Of a stretch of DNA of 17,210 nt, positions 8,052 through 17,210 are shown piece by piece. The notes under the pieces are model-generated. The model was given only the letters and a program-made list of their open reading frames with translations. It was not told where the DNA came from and did not search any database. How positions within the stretch are numbered: position 1 is the stretch's first letter; every line of letters begins with the position of its first letter. Origin of the DNA: Tieghemiomyces parasiticus (taxonomy: Eukaryota; Kickxellomycota; Dimargaritomycetes; Dimargaritales; Dimargaritaceae); contig JANBPT010000985.1 in assembly GCA_027575765.1 (NCBI GenBank), positions 1-17,210 of the forward strand, written 5' to 3'. The translations under genes and the position numbers were made by a program.

Positions 8052-9179
8052 TCAAGGGGTCGATCCAAAGGGGTTAAAGGCCAAGTCGGGTACACGCACG
8101 CAAAGAAGGGAGGGGTAGAGAACGTACAGCGGAAGTGAGGGGAATCAGCGGCGAGAGTCAGAGCGGAACGGCGAAGAGGTGCGATCGGGACAGCGAGCAG
8201 GGTGGATTTGGGCCCAACAGCGGGAAGGTGTAGTGGTGAGCAGGTAGGTATGGGCCAGCACGGTAGGCTGTTGTGGTGAAAAAAAAATAATGTCCACTCG
8301 GGCCTCTAGTCACCAAGGCTGTGGGGGGGGGGAGAATATGATCTGGCCACCGAACCCCCCGCCATGGTCATTAGAGTGGGTGCCCGTGGAAAGTATCGAA
8401 GTGAAAAAAAAGTGCATCGCAGACCAAGCAGGGATTAATGGCCGCCCACACCCACCATCTGCCAACGGTACGCCGCTCACTTGGCCCTGGTGTCCAGCAC
8501 ACCGACTTGTCCGTAGGCGGTTTACTTTCGCCTTGGCCTTCAATAGCCGCCGTCCTCCGTTGGGACCAAGGTCGCGGGATCCTAAAGCCTAGCCACCGTC
8601 CAGCCGGGTCGGCTAGGGAGAAGCGGCCCACCTTTTTTTTTATCGGGCTTGACTGGGCCAGGCAAACCGTCCAATACACCTGTAGGCTTTTTATATTCTT
8701 CGTGATAGTCCGCTGCTTCGCTGCCGACTCGATTATATCACGTGATGTAATATGCTATTGAGTCATTCTGAGAGACGCAGACTGCGGCTGGCCTGTTGTA
8801 AAGAAGTCGGGGAGGAATGAAAGTGAGATTTGAAGGCGGGAGGGACTACCATCGAACGGGCTGGCAGTTCAGAAAGGGGCGGGGTGCATTGGCAAGCGAC
8901 CGACCCCGCCGGCCAGCTTGTGGGCCCGCGACGATTAGGGGGCCCAGCCGAACATCATCGTCCGCCGAGCCAACTCCCATCCACCCACCCAGCTCTGGAA
9001 TCAGGATCGCCCTTTCTCATCGCCTCCCCCCTCCCTTTTCCCGTGCCCGTTGTGTACTCATCCATTTAGTCGTCGCTCATCTGTTCGATCCCACCGCGAT
9101 CTGCATATTATCTGTCCTCTTTCAGCGCTCGCCCTCTGTCCCTCCCGTTCGTGTACATTCCCCCTCCATTATTAGCAAG
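8052..9179. promoter_or_regulatory. Divergent promoter region of CBF5 and eIF2-gamma
   Basis: The 1,128 bases between the two start codons contain no gene. They hold homopolymer runs (A around 8280 and 8405, G around 8323, T around 8632), the TCACGTGA site listed separately, and TTAGGGGG near 8936. A C/T-rich leader at about 9000-9179 precedes the eIF2-gamma ATG. There is no canonical TATA box close to either start. Confidence 0.6.
8738..8745. promoter_or_regulatory. TCACGTGA palindrome in the CBF5/eIF2-gamma promoter
   Basis: This is a second full TCACGTGA palindrome, 435 bases before the eIF2-gamma ATG and 687 bases before the CBF5 ATG. The 13 bases at 8736-8748 match 2962-2974 exactly. 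It suits a bHLH factor of Cbf1 type. Confidence 0.45.
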
Positions 9180-10743
9180 ATGACCGCCGCGGATTCCACA
9201 ACCGTCGAGCCCGTCGCCATCGACGTGAGCTCGCTTCACCCTCTGCACCCCGAGGTCATGTCCCGGCAGGCCACTATTAACATTGGTACCATCGGCCACG
9301 TAGCCCACGGCAAGTCCACCGTCGTCAAGGCCATCTCCGGAGTCCAGACTGTGCGGTTTAAGAACGAACTGGAGCGCAACATTACCATTAAGCTCGGTTA
9401 CGCCAACGCCAAGGTGAGTGGACTAGCTTCTTGCCTGGCGACGTTACCCTTTAAATTCGGGCCGAACGACCGCCGCGGTGGTGCGTGCCGGTCGAATTTT
9501 ACAGATGTTACCCCTTTCAGCCCCAGCACGAAGACCTAACCCTGTACATTCTTTCCTGCCTCACCCACTCTGCTCCCACCTCTCCTCACTGATCCAGATC
9601 TTTAAGTGCGACAGCGAAGACTGCCCGCGTCCCGGCTGTTACCGCTCCTACCGCAGTGACAAGGAAGGCAACTTCCCCTGCGAGCGCGTCGGGTGCATGG
9701 GCCGGATGCAGCTGCTCCGCCATGTCTCTTTTGTGGACTGCCCCGGGCACGATATTCTCATGGCTACCATGTTGAACGGTGCTGCAGTGATGGACGCCGC
9801 CCTTCTGCTGATTGCCGCGAACGAAACCTGCCCGCAGCCCCAGACCAGCGAACACTTGGCTGCCGTGGAAATTATGCAGCTCGAGCATATCATCATTCTG
9901 CAGAACAAGGTGGACCTGATCAAGGAGTCGGCCGCCCTGGACCACCAGCAGAGCATCCAGCAGTTTGTAGAGGGCACCATCGCCGCCAAGGCCCCCATCG
10001 TGCCCATCTCGGCCCAACTCAAGTACAATATTGACGCCGTTAACGAGTACATTGTCAAGAACATTCCGATCCCGGTACGGGACTTCTCATCCGACCCACG
10101 CCTTATCGTCATTCGTTCTTTCGACGTGAACAAACCCGGTGTGGAGGTGGATGACCTCAAGGGTGGCGTGGCCGGCGGCAGTATCCTGATGGGTGTGCTT
10201 AAGCTCGGCGACGAAATTGAGGTGCGCCCTGGTATCGTAACCAAGGACAATGAGGGCAAGTTGCACTGCAAGCCAATCTTCTCGCGGATCATGACCCTCA
10301 ACACCGAGCTAAACCCGCTCAAGTTCGCCGTGCCCGGTGGTCTCATTGGTGTTGGCACCCTTATTGATCCCACCCTGTGCCGTGCCGATCGCCTGGTGGG
10401 CCAGGTCCTGGGCTCCGTTGGTCGGCTGCCCGATATTTACACTGACTTGGAGATCAACTACTTCTTGCTGCGCCGGCTGCTGGGGGTTAAAACTGAAGAC
10501 AAGAAGCAGGCCAAGGTGGCCAAGCTGACCAAGAACGAAGTGCTCATGATCAACATTGGCTCCACCTCCGTGGGCGGCCGCGTCATGAGCGTCAAGAACG
10601 ACATGGCCAAGGTGTTGCTGACCAGCCCGGCCTGTACCGAGATCAATGAGAAGATCGCCCTCAGCCGGCGTATCGACAAGCACTGGCGTCTCATCGGCTG
10701 GGCCCGTATTGTGCGCGGCTCCACCATCCAGCCCGACAACTAG
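9180..10743 (+). CDS. GCD11: Translation initiation factor eIF2 subunit gamma, two exons, 459 aa
   Basis: This is the GTP-binding core of eIF2, which with GTP brings initiator Met-tRNA to the 40S subunit. The model joins 9180-9413 and 9598-10743. Visible elements are the P-loop GHVAHGKS (39-46), the switch region [14 protein letters not shown] ending at 78, and a zinc-ribbon insert with cysteines 82, 87, 92, 106 and 111. Then come VDCPGHD (124-130), NKVD (181-184) and the G5 element SAQLKYN from 216. The beta-barrel domains follow, with [22 protein letters not shown] and the closing [11 protein letters not shown]. The zinc ribbon separates it from EF-Tu-like factors. The start ATG at 9180 lies in AAGATGACC; an upstream in-frame extension shows no conserved sequence. 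The length is close to the family minimum, with a short N-terminal extension compared with the 527-residue yeast protein. Confidence 0.96.
9414..9597 (+). other. Intron of the eIF2-gamma gene (184 nt, phase 0)
   Basis: The donor is GTGAGT at 9414 and the acceptor is TCCAG ending at 9597. A CCTAAC branch-like element ends at 9540, followed by an AG-free, pyrimidine-rich stretch. Removal joins YANAK directly to IFKC, restoring the conserved link between the switch region and the zinc ribbon. Confidence 0.95.
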
Positions 10744-11002
10744 AGAGACACATTGGTCGCGTAGCGTACCCCCCATATATATTGTTTGGTTCCCCCGTCT
10801 CGTCATCACAATATCACCACCTCCTCTCTCTCTCTCTTCCCTTCACATCTTATCCCTCCCCCCCCCGTCACTCAACACTACCACACTTACGTCCCGTGCC
10901 CGCAACCGGTTCCATCCTTGCGTATCCGAGCTAGCAGCCCAACCTCGTCCCTTTACCCTCTTTACTGTGCTGATTTTTTGTCCGTTTTCGTGGCAAGTCC
11001 GC

Positions 11003-11056
11003 TATAAAACCCGTTTATCCTTTTTTTTCTGTCTCTCTCTTTGTCTTTCTCTTTTT
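11003..11056 (+). promoter_or_regulatory. TATAAAA plus pyrimidine tract, possible orphan promoter
   Basis: TATAAAA (11003-11009) is followed by 38 bases of nearly pure C/T. This arrangement resembles a fungal core promoter, yet no plus-strand gene follows. It could drive an unrecognised non-coding RNA or be chance. Confidence 0.2.
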
Positions 11057-11248
11057 ACGGTGGCATTGCGGCAGGTTCCCACCAGACACATTGGCAATTC
11101 CCTATTGCGTGCGAATTGTAAGCGTCACTGCAGCAATACCAATCAATAACTTATCATCATTGTGGTAAGCTATGGGGAAACACTACCGATTAATACCATC
11201 TAACCAATGTCGGTTTTGGTCAGCGCAACTATTGCCGCGACAGCTCCA

Positions 11249-11625
11249 CTACAACAAGGAGGTGTGGTCTACGTAGCCCAGTTCCTTGTGTTGATATTTG
11301 CGTGAAATGGCAGCGGGTAGCTTCCGTATTCGAAACGGGACTTTATAAATTTCTATTCCGGCCGTACAGGCGTATAATCCCAACGACCTATCGTATTTGA
11401 GGTCACATTGAGTAAATTGCGGACCGCCAAAAGCCATACCAAAATGACGCCCCTTCACCTCAGAAGGGGGAGGGGAGGTGGCACAGACTAATGGCCGGCT
11501 CTGCGCAGTTGGCCACCATGAGTTAAACAGCAACAGCCGCAGGATCTCAGTGGACTTCGCACCTTCGGGTGTTCCATCCACGCCACCCGCTTCGAGTTTC
11601 GCGTAAAGTGCCCGTCGGTAATCAT
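11249..11625 (-). CDS. Possible two-exon hypothetical protein (104 aa), weak
   Basis: The candidate reads from an ATG at 11625 to 11563, then from 11500 to a stop at 11249. The joining intron (11562-11501, 62 nt) has donor GTGCGA and acceptor CGCAG and keeps phase 0. The first exon frame is open upstream to about 11694, so the start could lie further out. The second exon frame is open for over 80 codons. I recognise no domain and see no signal peptide. The intron is much shorter than the well-supported introns here and lacks a clear branch site. Chance is a serious alternative. Confidence 0.18.
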
Positions 11626-12239
11626 GCCAAGGATGCTGCTGCCGACGAAATTAATGCGATCTAGGCACTCGCATCTCTGAACTACACCGTACTCTCAATG
11701 TCAGCGGTGGAGAGCCAGGCACCGGGAATGGTGGCCTACCAGGAAAAAATCACCATGGTTTGATACACTTGGGTATTAACCCACCACAACCTCTTTCCTC
11801 TCACTCCCCTCCCCCACACTCCGCCAGATCAAATTAGTTATGGAATTATAGTCGAAGATGTTTCAAGAAATTATAATACTGATGGCAGATGGTTGCCGTG
11901 GGTAGAGAGGTATAAGTGTGAGAAATGAGAGAACAGCTAAGGAAGGTAAGCCACCCAAACATCATCAGAGAGAAAGCGCGGACAGAATGACAGAATAAAC
12001 GATAAGAAATAAAAACATAGCGCAGCCGAGTGGGGTAACAAGTTGTTAATGTTATTAAAACTCCTGTCCGTTTGGTTGGGGGGGGGCAGTGTAGAAGAGA
12101 AACTAGGGCCCAGAGAATGGTACCGCGAATATGTGGTAGGGAGATGTCCTATTATAGCTATAGTTTTGAAACTCAAGTATTTAAAAAAAAACCAAAAACA
12201 AGCAGGCATAGGGTACTCCAGTATAAATCCCCTCCTCCG

Positions 12240-14991
12240 TTAGAATTGGCCAAACATATTGGGCGGCGGGTTTGTAGGGAATCCCCCGGCGGTCTGACCA
12301 CCAGCACTGGCACCGCCCATCGCAAAGGGGTTTGCAGCGGTCGTGGGCTGGGGCGTACCATGGCCAAAACCACCGGGAGCGGCATTCGAACCGGTGTTAT
12401 ACGAGGCGAAAGGAGAGGACATACCAGCGGTGGCCGCCGGCGGGGTAGAGAAAGCCTGGTTGAATCCACCGTTCCCTCCCATAGGGGGTGGCTGGGACCC
12501 TCCGCGTAGCAAGCTGGTGGACGAGTAGTGCATATTCTGAAGGTTCGTGGTAGTCGACGTCTGGGTGAGGAGTCGTGAGTTGCTAAGCGGCGACGCACTT
12601 CCACTCACATTAGGGCGCTGGGCCAAGTCATTGAGCGAGGGCTGGCCCGTACGAGACCCACTGAACCCGGCAGATGAGCCGGCAGGGGCGAAGGGGTTCT
12701 TATTGACCGATGGCCCGAACCCGCTGGTTTGGCCGATACCGGAGGTGAGGGCCGTAGAATTAGAAAGGGAATCGGCACTAATGTCAATAAGGGAGGCCGA
12801 GTTAGAGGGTTGGGCGCTCGGGTTGAACGACGCGTAGGGCGAGGCCAGGGCCTGCGAATTACCCCCACTGCCCCCGCCCAGCAGGTCCATGCCGCCGCCC
12901 GGGGTAGGTCCGGCCCCACCAGACGAGGCGAATGGGTTAGCACCGCCACTGCCGGCTGTAGGTACCAGCTGCTGCTGGAGCGGCGTGGACCCGGCCCGCG
13001 ACGTGGCCAAGCTGGCGAAGGGATCGATACGGCTACTATTGCGCGCAATATCGGCAATCAGGGCGTTGGGCGTGCTGCTATTTTGGTAGGGTAGGGGTTT
13101 GCCCTGGTTACCGCCATCGAAGGCAGTGGCCATGGCCGGGGAGAAACCATTACCTAGCGGTGTCGACACGCCCGCCACCCCGGGAGTACTGGCCGCGCTG
13201 AGGCTGCCGCCCAGTAGGTTCCCCGTTGCAGGCCCCATAGATCCAAACTGTCCCGGGTAAACGCCACCACCGGTACTCTGATTATGCTGCATCTGGTGGG
13301 AACTGGCTGACGTGGTTGTGTTCATGGTCTGCGCGAACGGGTTAGTCTGGAACGACGACGTCTGCTGCTGTTGCTGCTGGTACATCATCGCCTGACCTGA
13401 CGCGTCCTGGCCGCTGAACCCGCTGTTGCTGGCGGCATAGGCATTGGCCTGGTATCCGCCCAACAGGTCGGACTGGGCCATCTGCTGATACTGCACCTGC
13501 TGGTGGTACTGCTGCTGCTGCTGGAGGGTCGAGTCGGTGGTGTCAATGAGGGATCCGAAGGCATCGTACTGGCTCGACGGGGTTGCCACCACCATCTGCT
13601 GTTGCTGCGGGAATTGGTGCGTCGGGTACTGCTGGTCATCAAAGTCCTGGGTAAGGATGAGCTCGTTCTGGTGGGCTGCCTGGTCCTCGGCGCCCTTGGA
13701 CGAGTGCTCGCTCTCTTCGATGGCCTGCCGTAGTTGGCTGTCGCTCTCCCGGCGGCTGCGCTCCTGTTCCTCAGCCATACGCTTGCTTTCCTCAATGGCG
13801 CGGCGGAGGTCCCGATCCTCGTCTCCGTATTCGGCTTCGTCTCCGTCGCTGCGGTTGTCGCGTTGGTTTGCAGAGGGGCGGTGGCGGCTGCGCGGGTAGG
13901 AAGAGGTCGAGGCCGGGGATCCCAAATCGTGCTCACCCAAGCCGCCGCGGCCGTGCATGCGGTGCCTGGTGCGCGAGGATTTGCTACGGGCCTCACGCAG
14001 GCGCTCTTCGTCCTCCAGCAACCCGGTGATCTCCTTGGCCTTCTGGCGCACGTTGGCGCCCTGGTCCTTGCCGCTATCGTCGCGGTGCTGGAACTCTTTA
14101 AGAGTCTTGACGATGTACAGGTTCTGACGGGCGTAGTTGGCCACATTCTCTGCGCCGCATTGGATACAATAGTCCAGAACCACCAGGGCCTGATAAGGGG
14201 CAGAATGTGGGTCGGAGCGGAAGGAGGGGGGTTGGAATGATGGGCGCTATTAGCGATTTATGTTTGTTACTGCGGGTACCTTGGCGTGTTGGCACATGAG
14301 ACGGGCGTAGCCAGCCACTAGGTGTGTGATGTCACTCGGTCCGCGCTACTCACCTTGAACACATGCCGCCAGTTCTTGCCCTTATCGTTCAGGCGCTTGT
14401 CGATAATCTCCATGATCTCGATGAAGTCATGGCTAGTAATTGATAGATAAAGGAAGAGTGCGTTCATGGTATCGAGTCGATTAGCCAAAGACGAAGCCCA
14501 AGGGTGAGCACCACTATCCGTCGCTGCGGTGACGTGGAATATCTAATCGGGAGTATTATGCCCGGGCTAATCCAAGGGGACAGCGCGTCCTGGATACGAA
14601 TGATGTCGAGGACAGGGCCTGGCCGGAAGGAGTCAATGTGGCGGTGCACCGCACGTTGGCTCAAAGACTTACTTGCTAAAAGTGGCCTCGGCAATCTCGT
14701 TCATTTGGGCGCCGGTGGGGCCCCATGGGTCGTTAGATGTCGCACTGCGCACCTTCGTCTGAATCTCGGTGTAGCCCTTGGTGTAGTTCTTCCTGTTTAA
14801 ATCCAGACAAGGTTGGGGGAACATGTATCAAAGATGAGTTCGAGGAGGAGGAAGGGGGAGGCATACCGCGGGGCAACGTGGGAGAGTATCATGGTGAGTC
14901 TCTCCCCAGCTCTTTCCGTCATACAATTGGCACCCAGACTAGAATAAAGTACTTACACGGTCCGCATCATCCCGCGGGCTGCGTGCTCCAT
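12240..14991 (-). CDS. ENT1: Epsin, ENTH-domain endocytic adaptor, four exons, 727 aa
   Basis: Epsins bind PI(4,5)P2, ubiquitinated cargo, EH-domain proteins and clathrin at endocytic sites. Exons are 14991-14957, 14792-14673, 14432-14354 and 14189-12240. The ENTH domain fills residues 1 to about 142: RTVKNYTKGY (10-19), TSNDPWGPTGAQMNEIA (30-46), DKRLNDKGKNWRHVFKALVV (63-82) and FQHRDDSGKDQGANVRQKAK (111-130). Two ubiquitin-interacting motifs follow, LRRAIEESKR (about 203-218) and LRQAIEESE (about 228-240). The long tail is rich in Gln, Ser, Gly and Asn, with polyQ runs, a DPF motif (467-469, AP-2-ear type) and four NPF motifs (361, 496, 576, 698) for EH domains. I see no clear clathrin box; the C-terminus is NMFGQF. 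The ATG at 14991 has a strong context (CACCATGG), and the spliced product gives the expected epsin N-terminus. All three introns lie within the ENTH-coding part. Other fungal ENTH proteins such as Ent3/5 lack this UIM plus NPF layout. Confidence 0.94.
14190..14353 (-). other. Epsin intron 3 (164 nt, phase 0)
   Basis: On the minus strand the donor is GTGAGT after the codon for Lys78 and the acceptor is TATCAG. A GCTAAT element (14254-14249) lies 60 nt from the acceptor. Removal joins RHVFK to ALVVLDY, the conserved ENTH sequence. Confidence 0.93.
14433..14672 (-). other. Epsin intron 2 (240 nt, phase 2)
   Basis: On the minus strand the donor is GTAAGT and the acceptor is TTACTAG. A GCTAAT element (14485-14480) is followed by an AG-free stretch to the acceptor. 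It splits the codon for Asn52. Confidence 0.9.
14793..14956 (-). other. Epsin intron 1 (164 nt, phase 2)
   Basis: On the minus strand the donor is GTAAGT and the acceptor is AAACAG. It splits the codon for Val12 and leaves a 35-base coding first exon. A weaker ACTCATC element (14839-14833) lies 42 nt before the acceptor. Confidence 0.9.
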
Positions 14992-17210
14992 GGTGACTAT
15001 CGTTCACGCTGGTGGCGACGAATGAGAAAAACAGGATGGGTACGAAAGTTGGAGCCTTTGCAAGATTGGGACGAACGTGGCGGTGTTGTCCGGTATGGAA
15101 ATGGTGGGAGGGAGTCTAATGCTGACGGCCGGTAGCAAATGAGAGGTAGTGGTGATGCGGTCGCTCCGCTGGGGGAACGTGAAAGAGGTGATGACACGGA
15201 TTGGGCTAGGAAGCGCCGACTATGAGAGGTGGCAGCGGTAAGAAGGTAGAGGGGGGAGACCTTAGGTTGGTCGCACAAGGCAGCGGAGGAGGGATGGAGG
15301 GTGGGACGGTTGATAGCTTAGCGGCAACGGCGACCCAAGTGGGTTGTGGGGCTCTATGCGGAAACTACGTACGACTACTGACAAGGTTCGATATGGTAAG
15401 GGTCGAGATAGCTAGTGCATACAAGGCCTACAGGTACCGCGACGGGGAATGAGTGGTTCAGAAAGCCAATGTAGATATGACACAAACTGGGGGGCTACCA
15501 GTGGAGGCGATTGGAGGAAAAGCAAAACGGTACGGGAGAGGTTGTGGTATTGACAGGCGGTAATGGTGGGCGCATACGTTCCAGCCCTAGGGAATTTTGA
15601 TAGACGAGGGCAGGGATAGACCGAAAACGGAGAGGCTGGGACGGTCTTTAGATGGGAAGAGGGGCGCTGGCGGGCTGTCGTGCAACCACAAGAACGTATA
15701 ACGGGTCACGTCGGTCGGGTAGGCGGGTTGCTGGTGGAGAGCCAAGGACGGGGCGGCGGTGGAATGGTTCGCTGGGGTTCGATAGGCAGGCTAAGGCTGT
15801 CAGCTGGAGGGTTCCTGGCAGCCGAGCACAGAAGGGCGTAGATTGGCTGTGGAGGGCGGGAATGAGGCGAGGCGAAGGGCGGCTGTCAGACAGAGTGCGG
15901 CTTGGACAGAAGAGTCAGGCAGGCTTTGGAGCGAGCGTGAATTGCTGGTGGGAGAATGGGTCAACGAGCTGCAAAGAATGCCTAGAAAGTCGGGTTGGCG
16001 ATATATCAAGGGCGAAGAAGAGGAACCGGTGTTGCTGGCAATGAAGAAGGGGTGTGGACACTACTGAAGGAAGGAGGGCCCACGCGCCGGCCCAGGCGGT
16101 GAGGGAGACATAAGGCCCCACCCGCCCTACAGTACGGGCGATAAGGCCGCCGCCTCAGTCGTCCGAGTCCACTCAGAGGCCATGTCGAGAATCCCCACGT
16201 ATCTCGCATACCATGCCCGCCAACAGGGCAGTAACAGCGGTGACGTCGTTGGTGCCGCCCACACCCCTTCGACCGTGGCCAACGCCGACATCCCTTTCTC
16301 CTCTCCTCTCTGAGAGTGGACCTCCCCCCAACCGGCATAGATTTGGCGGCGACACGGACCCGCCGGAGTGCCAAGCCCCCAATGCGCCTAAGCGCCGGTC
16401 TTTTCCGGCGGAGGCTGAAGGAGAGGTTGGGCGGGTTTCCAGCGTTTCTGAATAGAACCACCGGGGTTGTTGTCAGGTAGTGGGGTACCGAGCGGAAGAG
16501 GGATATACAGCGCCTATGCGAGTCCAGTACGGCCACAACACAGTCCGATCAGGTGACATGGAAAGTGGCGGGGGCCGTAACTCAGATCAGTAACTATGCC
16601 ATCTCCTCTCCATCACTCTGGACGGCTAGGCTATCAAATGTACAATATTCTCCGCATAAATCCATAACCTTCGTTATTCCACTCTTCACCCGCAGCGCAT
16701 GGCCCTACCAAGGAAACCTACCTGGGGCGCTGTCGAAGGAGAAGGCTCTCTGCCAAGCCCCGACTTTAAGCCCCTTGCCTTGACAGTTTACAATGCCCGG
16801 CAGCCTGGCGCCTGCCCAACAGGCGGTAATCCAGGAAAACTCGCAACGTACAAGACAGTCTAGTTAAAAGATGAGCCTCAGAAGCACCAATAAATACCCG
16901 GGGGGTTCAATGGTATCTTCCGAAATCCAGTCAATTGATAAAAAAAGAAAAAGCCAGCGGGGACAAAGGTCGAGAGTTCAAACTATCAGGGTATTCTTAG
17001 CACAAAGGATGACGAGGTGGCGTGCAAGCTCTCACTACAGCTGCATCCGATTGTAGGTGTGTGGGGCAAATGATGTATACCCATATTACAACGGTATCCG
17101 GGGCTAAAATCCCCTAGGCGCCATAGGCACGTTCTTCAGCCTGCTACCGTTTCTGGTACCCTCCCAGTCCCTACGCGTCCTAGCCATCTGTCTCCCGCTC
17201 GCGTGCCAAT
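14992..17210. other. Upstream region of the epsin gene and right end of the window
   Basis: About 2.2 kb. From 14992 to about 16060 the plus strand is strongly purine-rich, with many short open frames but none coding-like; its left part should be the epsin promoter and 5' UTR (pyrimidine-rich in the sense direction). A possible frame-shifted small gene at 16182-16455 is listed separately. A 24-residue frame (16793-16867) and a CCTA-TAGG inverted repeat near 17114 are too small to call. I see no gene running off the right edge. Confidence 0.5.
16182..16455 (+). pseudogene. Possible small gene interrupted by a one-base frame change, weak
   Basis: A frame open from 16068, with its first ATG at 16182, runs to a TGA at 16311-16313. 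The reading is coding-like and disordered, rich in Ser, Gly, Ala and Pro. A second frame, offset by one base, is open across the same point to a TAG at 16453-16455 and has similar composition. The switch would fall in a CTCCTCTCCTCTCT tract (about 16297-16310), where slippage or a base-call error is plausible. The second frame also has its own ATG at 16213, giving an independent 80-residue alternative. No family is recognised. Confidence 0.2.

Larger units (their letters stand above)
10744..12239. other. Intergenic region between the convergent eIF2-gamma and epsin genes
   Basis: About 1.5 kb. It holds a CT run (10821-10840), a TATAAAA at 11003-11009 followed by a 38-base pyrimidine tract (11019-11056), and a weak minus-strand gene candidate at 11249-11625. 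The part from 11700 to 12239 is A/T-rich with AATAAA at 11994 and 12008 on the plus strand, and shows no gene. No canonical AATAAA lies close after the eIF2-gamma stop. Confidence 0.55.

Noticed and set aside
9080..9095. GTTCGATCCC, like a tRNA T-loop; similar GTTCAA/GTTCGA words at 3029, 15386, 15776 and 16977
   Set aside because: No acceptor stem, D-arm or anticodon arm at the right spacing could be found around any of them.
12380..12400. Minus-strand GGTTCGAATGCC, a T-loop-like sequence
   Set aside because: It lies within the epsin coding sequence (Gly/Ser/Asn codons) with no tRNA fold around it.
13385..14146. 253-codon minus-strand frame within the epsin gene
   Set aside because: It is an out-of-frame shadow of the epsin coding exon, rich in Arg, Ser and Thr with no motifs.
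16006..16536. 176-codon Arg/Pro-rich open frame on the minus strand
   Set aside because: Its arginine-rich, domain-free composition is typical of an open frame created by GC-rich antisense sequence.
16793..16867. 24-codon frame beginning MPGSLAPAQQAV near the right edge
   Set aside because: It is too short to call, and no convincing splice donor or following exon is visible before the window ends.

Overview
The window looks like nuclear DNA of a fungus. Four housekeeping genes are clear: 40S ribosomal protein eS7, the pseudouridine synthase Cbf5/dyskerin, translation factor eIF2-gamma and an epsin with an ENTH domain. Two of them have spliceosomal introns with GT-AG borders. A fungus is inferred from the epsin architecture, the short intergenic distances and the introns. 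The non-conserved genes are unfamiliar, which would suit an early-diverging lineage, but I cannot assign one.

Layout, left to right. 1-880: upstream region with a TATA box. 881-2088 (+): a two-exon gene for an unrecognised protein with a signal peptide, followed to about 2590 by more coding-like sequence in another frame. 2593-3706: non-coding, with two copies of TTAGGGCTAGGG, one TCACGTGA site and a GGAT microsatellite, leading to RPS7 (3707-4288, +). 4289-6632: mostly non-coding, with a weak interrupted cysteine-containing frame at 5267-5866. 6633-8051 (-): CBF5. 8052-9179: shared divergent promoter. 9180-10743 (+): eIF2-gamma, with one intron. 10744-12239: convergent intergenic region with a weak two-exon candidate on the minus strand. 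12240-14991 (-): epsin, four exons. 14992-17210: mostly featureless, with a possible frame-shifted small gene near 16182-16455.

RPS7, CBF5 and eIF2-gamma all serve ribosome production or translation initiation. The RPS7 upstream region and the CBF5/eIF2-gamma divergent promoter share a 13-base word centred on the palindrome TCACGTGA, so a common bHLH regulator is a reasonable inference. The epsin belongs to clathrin-mediated endocytosis and is functionally separate.

The five well-supported introns are 164-240 nt long, with branch-site-like elements 42-85 nt upstream of the acceptor. This is a useful yardstick for gene models here, and it counts against the weaker candidates, which need introns of 46-83 nt. 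I see no RNA genes, CRISPR arrays, transposons or clearly novel multi-gene system. The least explained items are the secreted protein gene and the three weak coding candidates.
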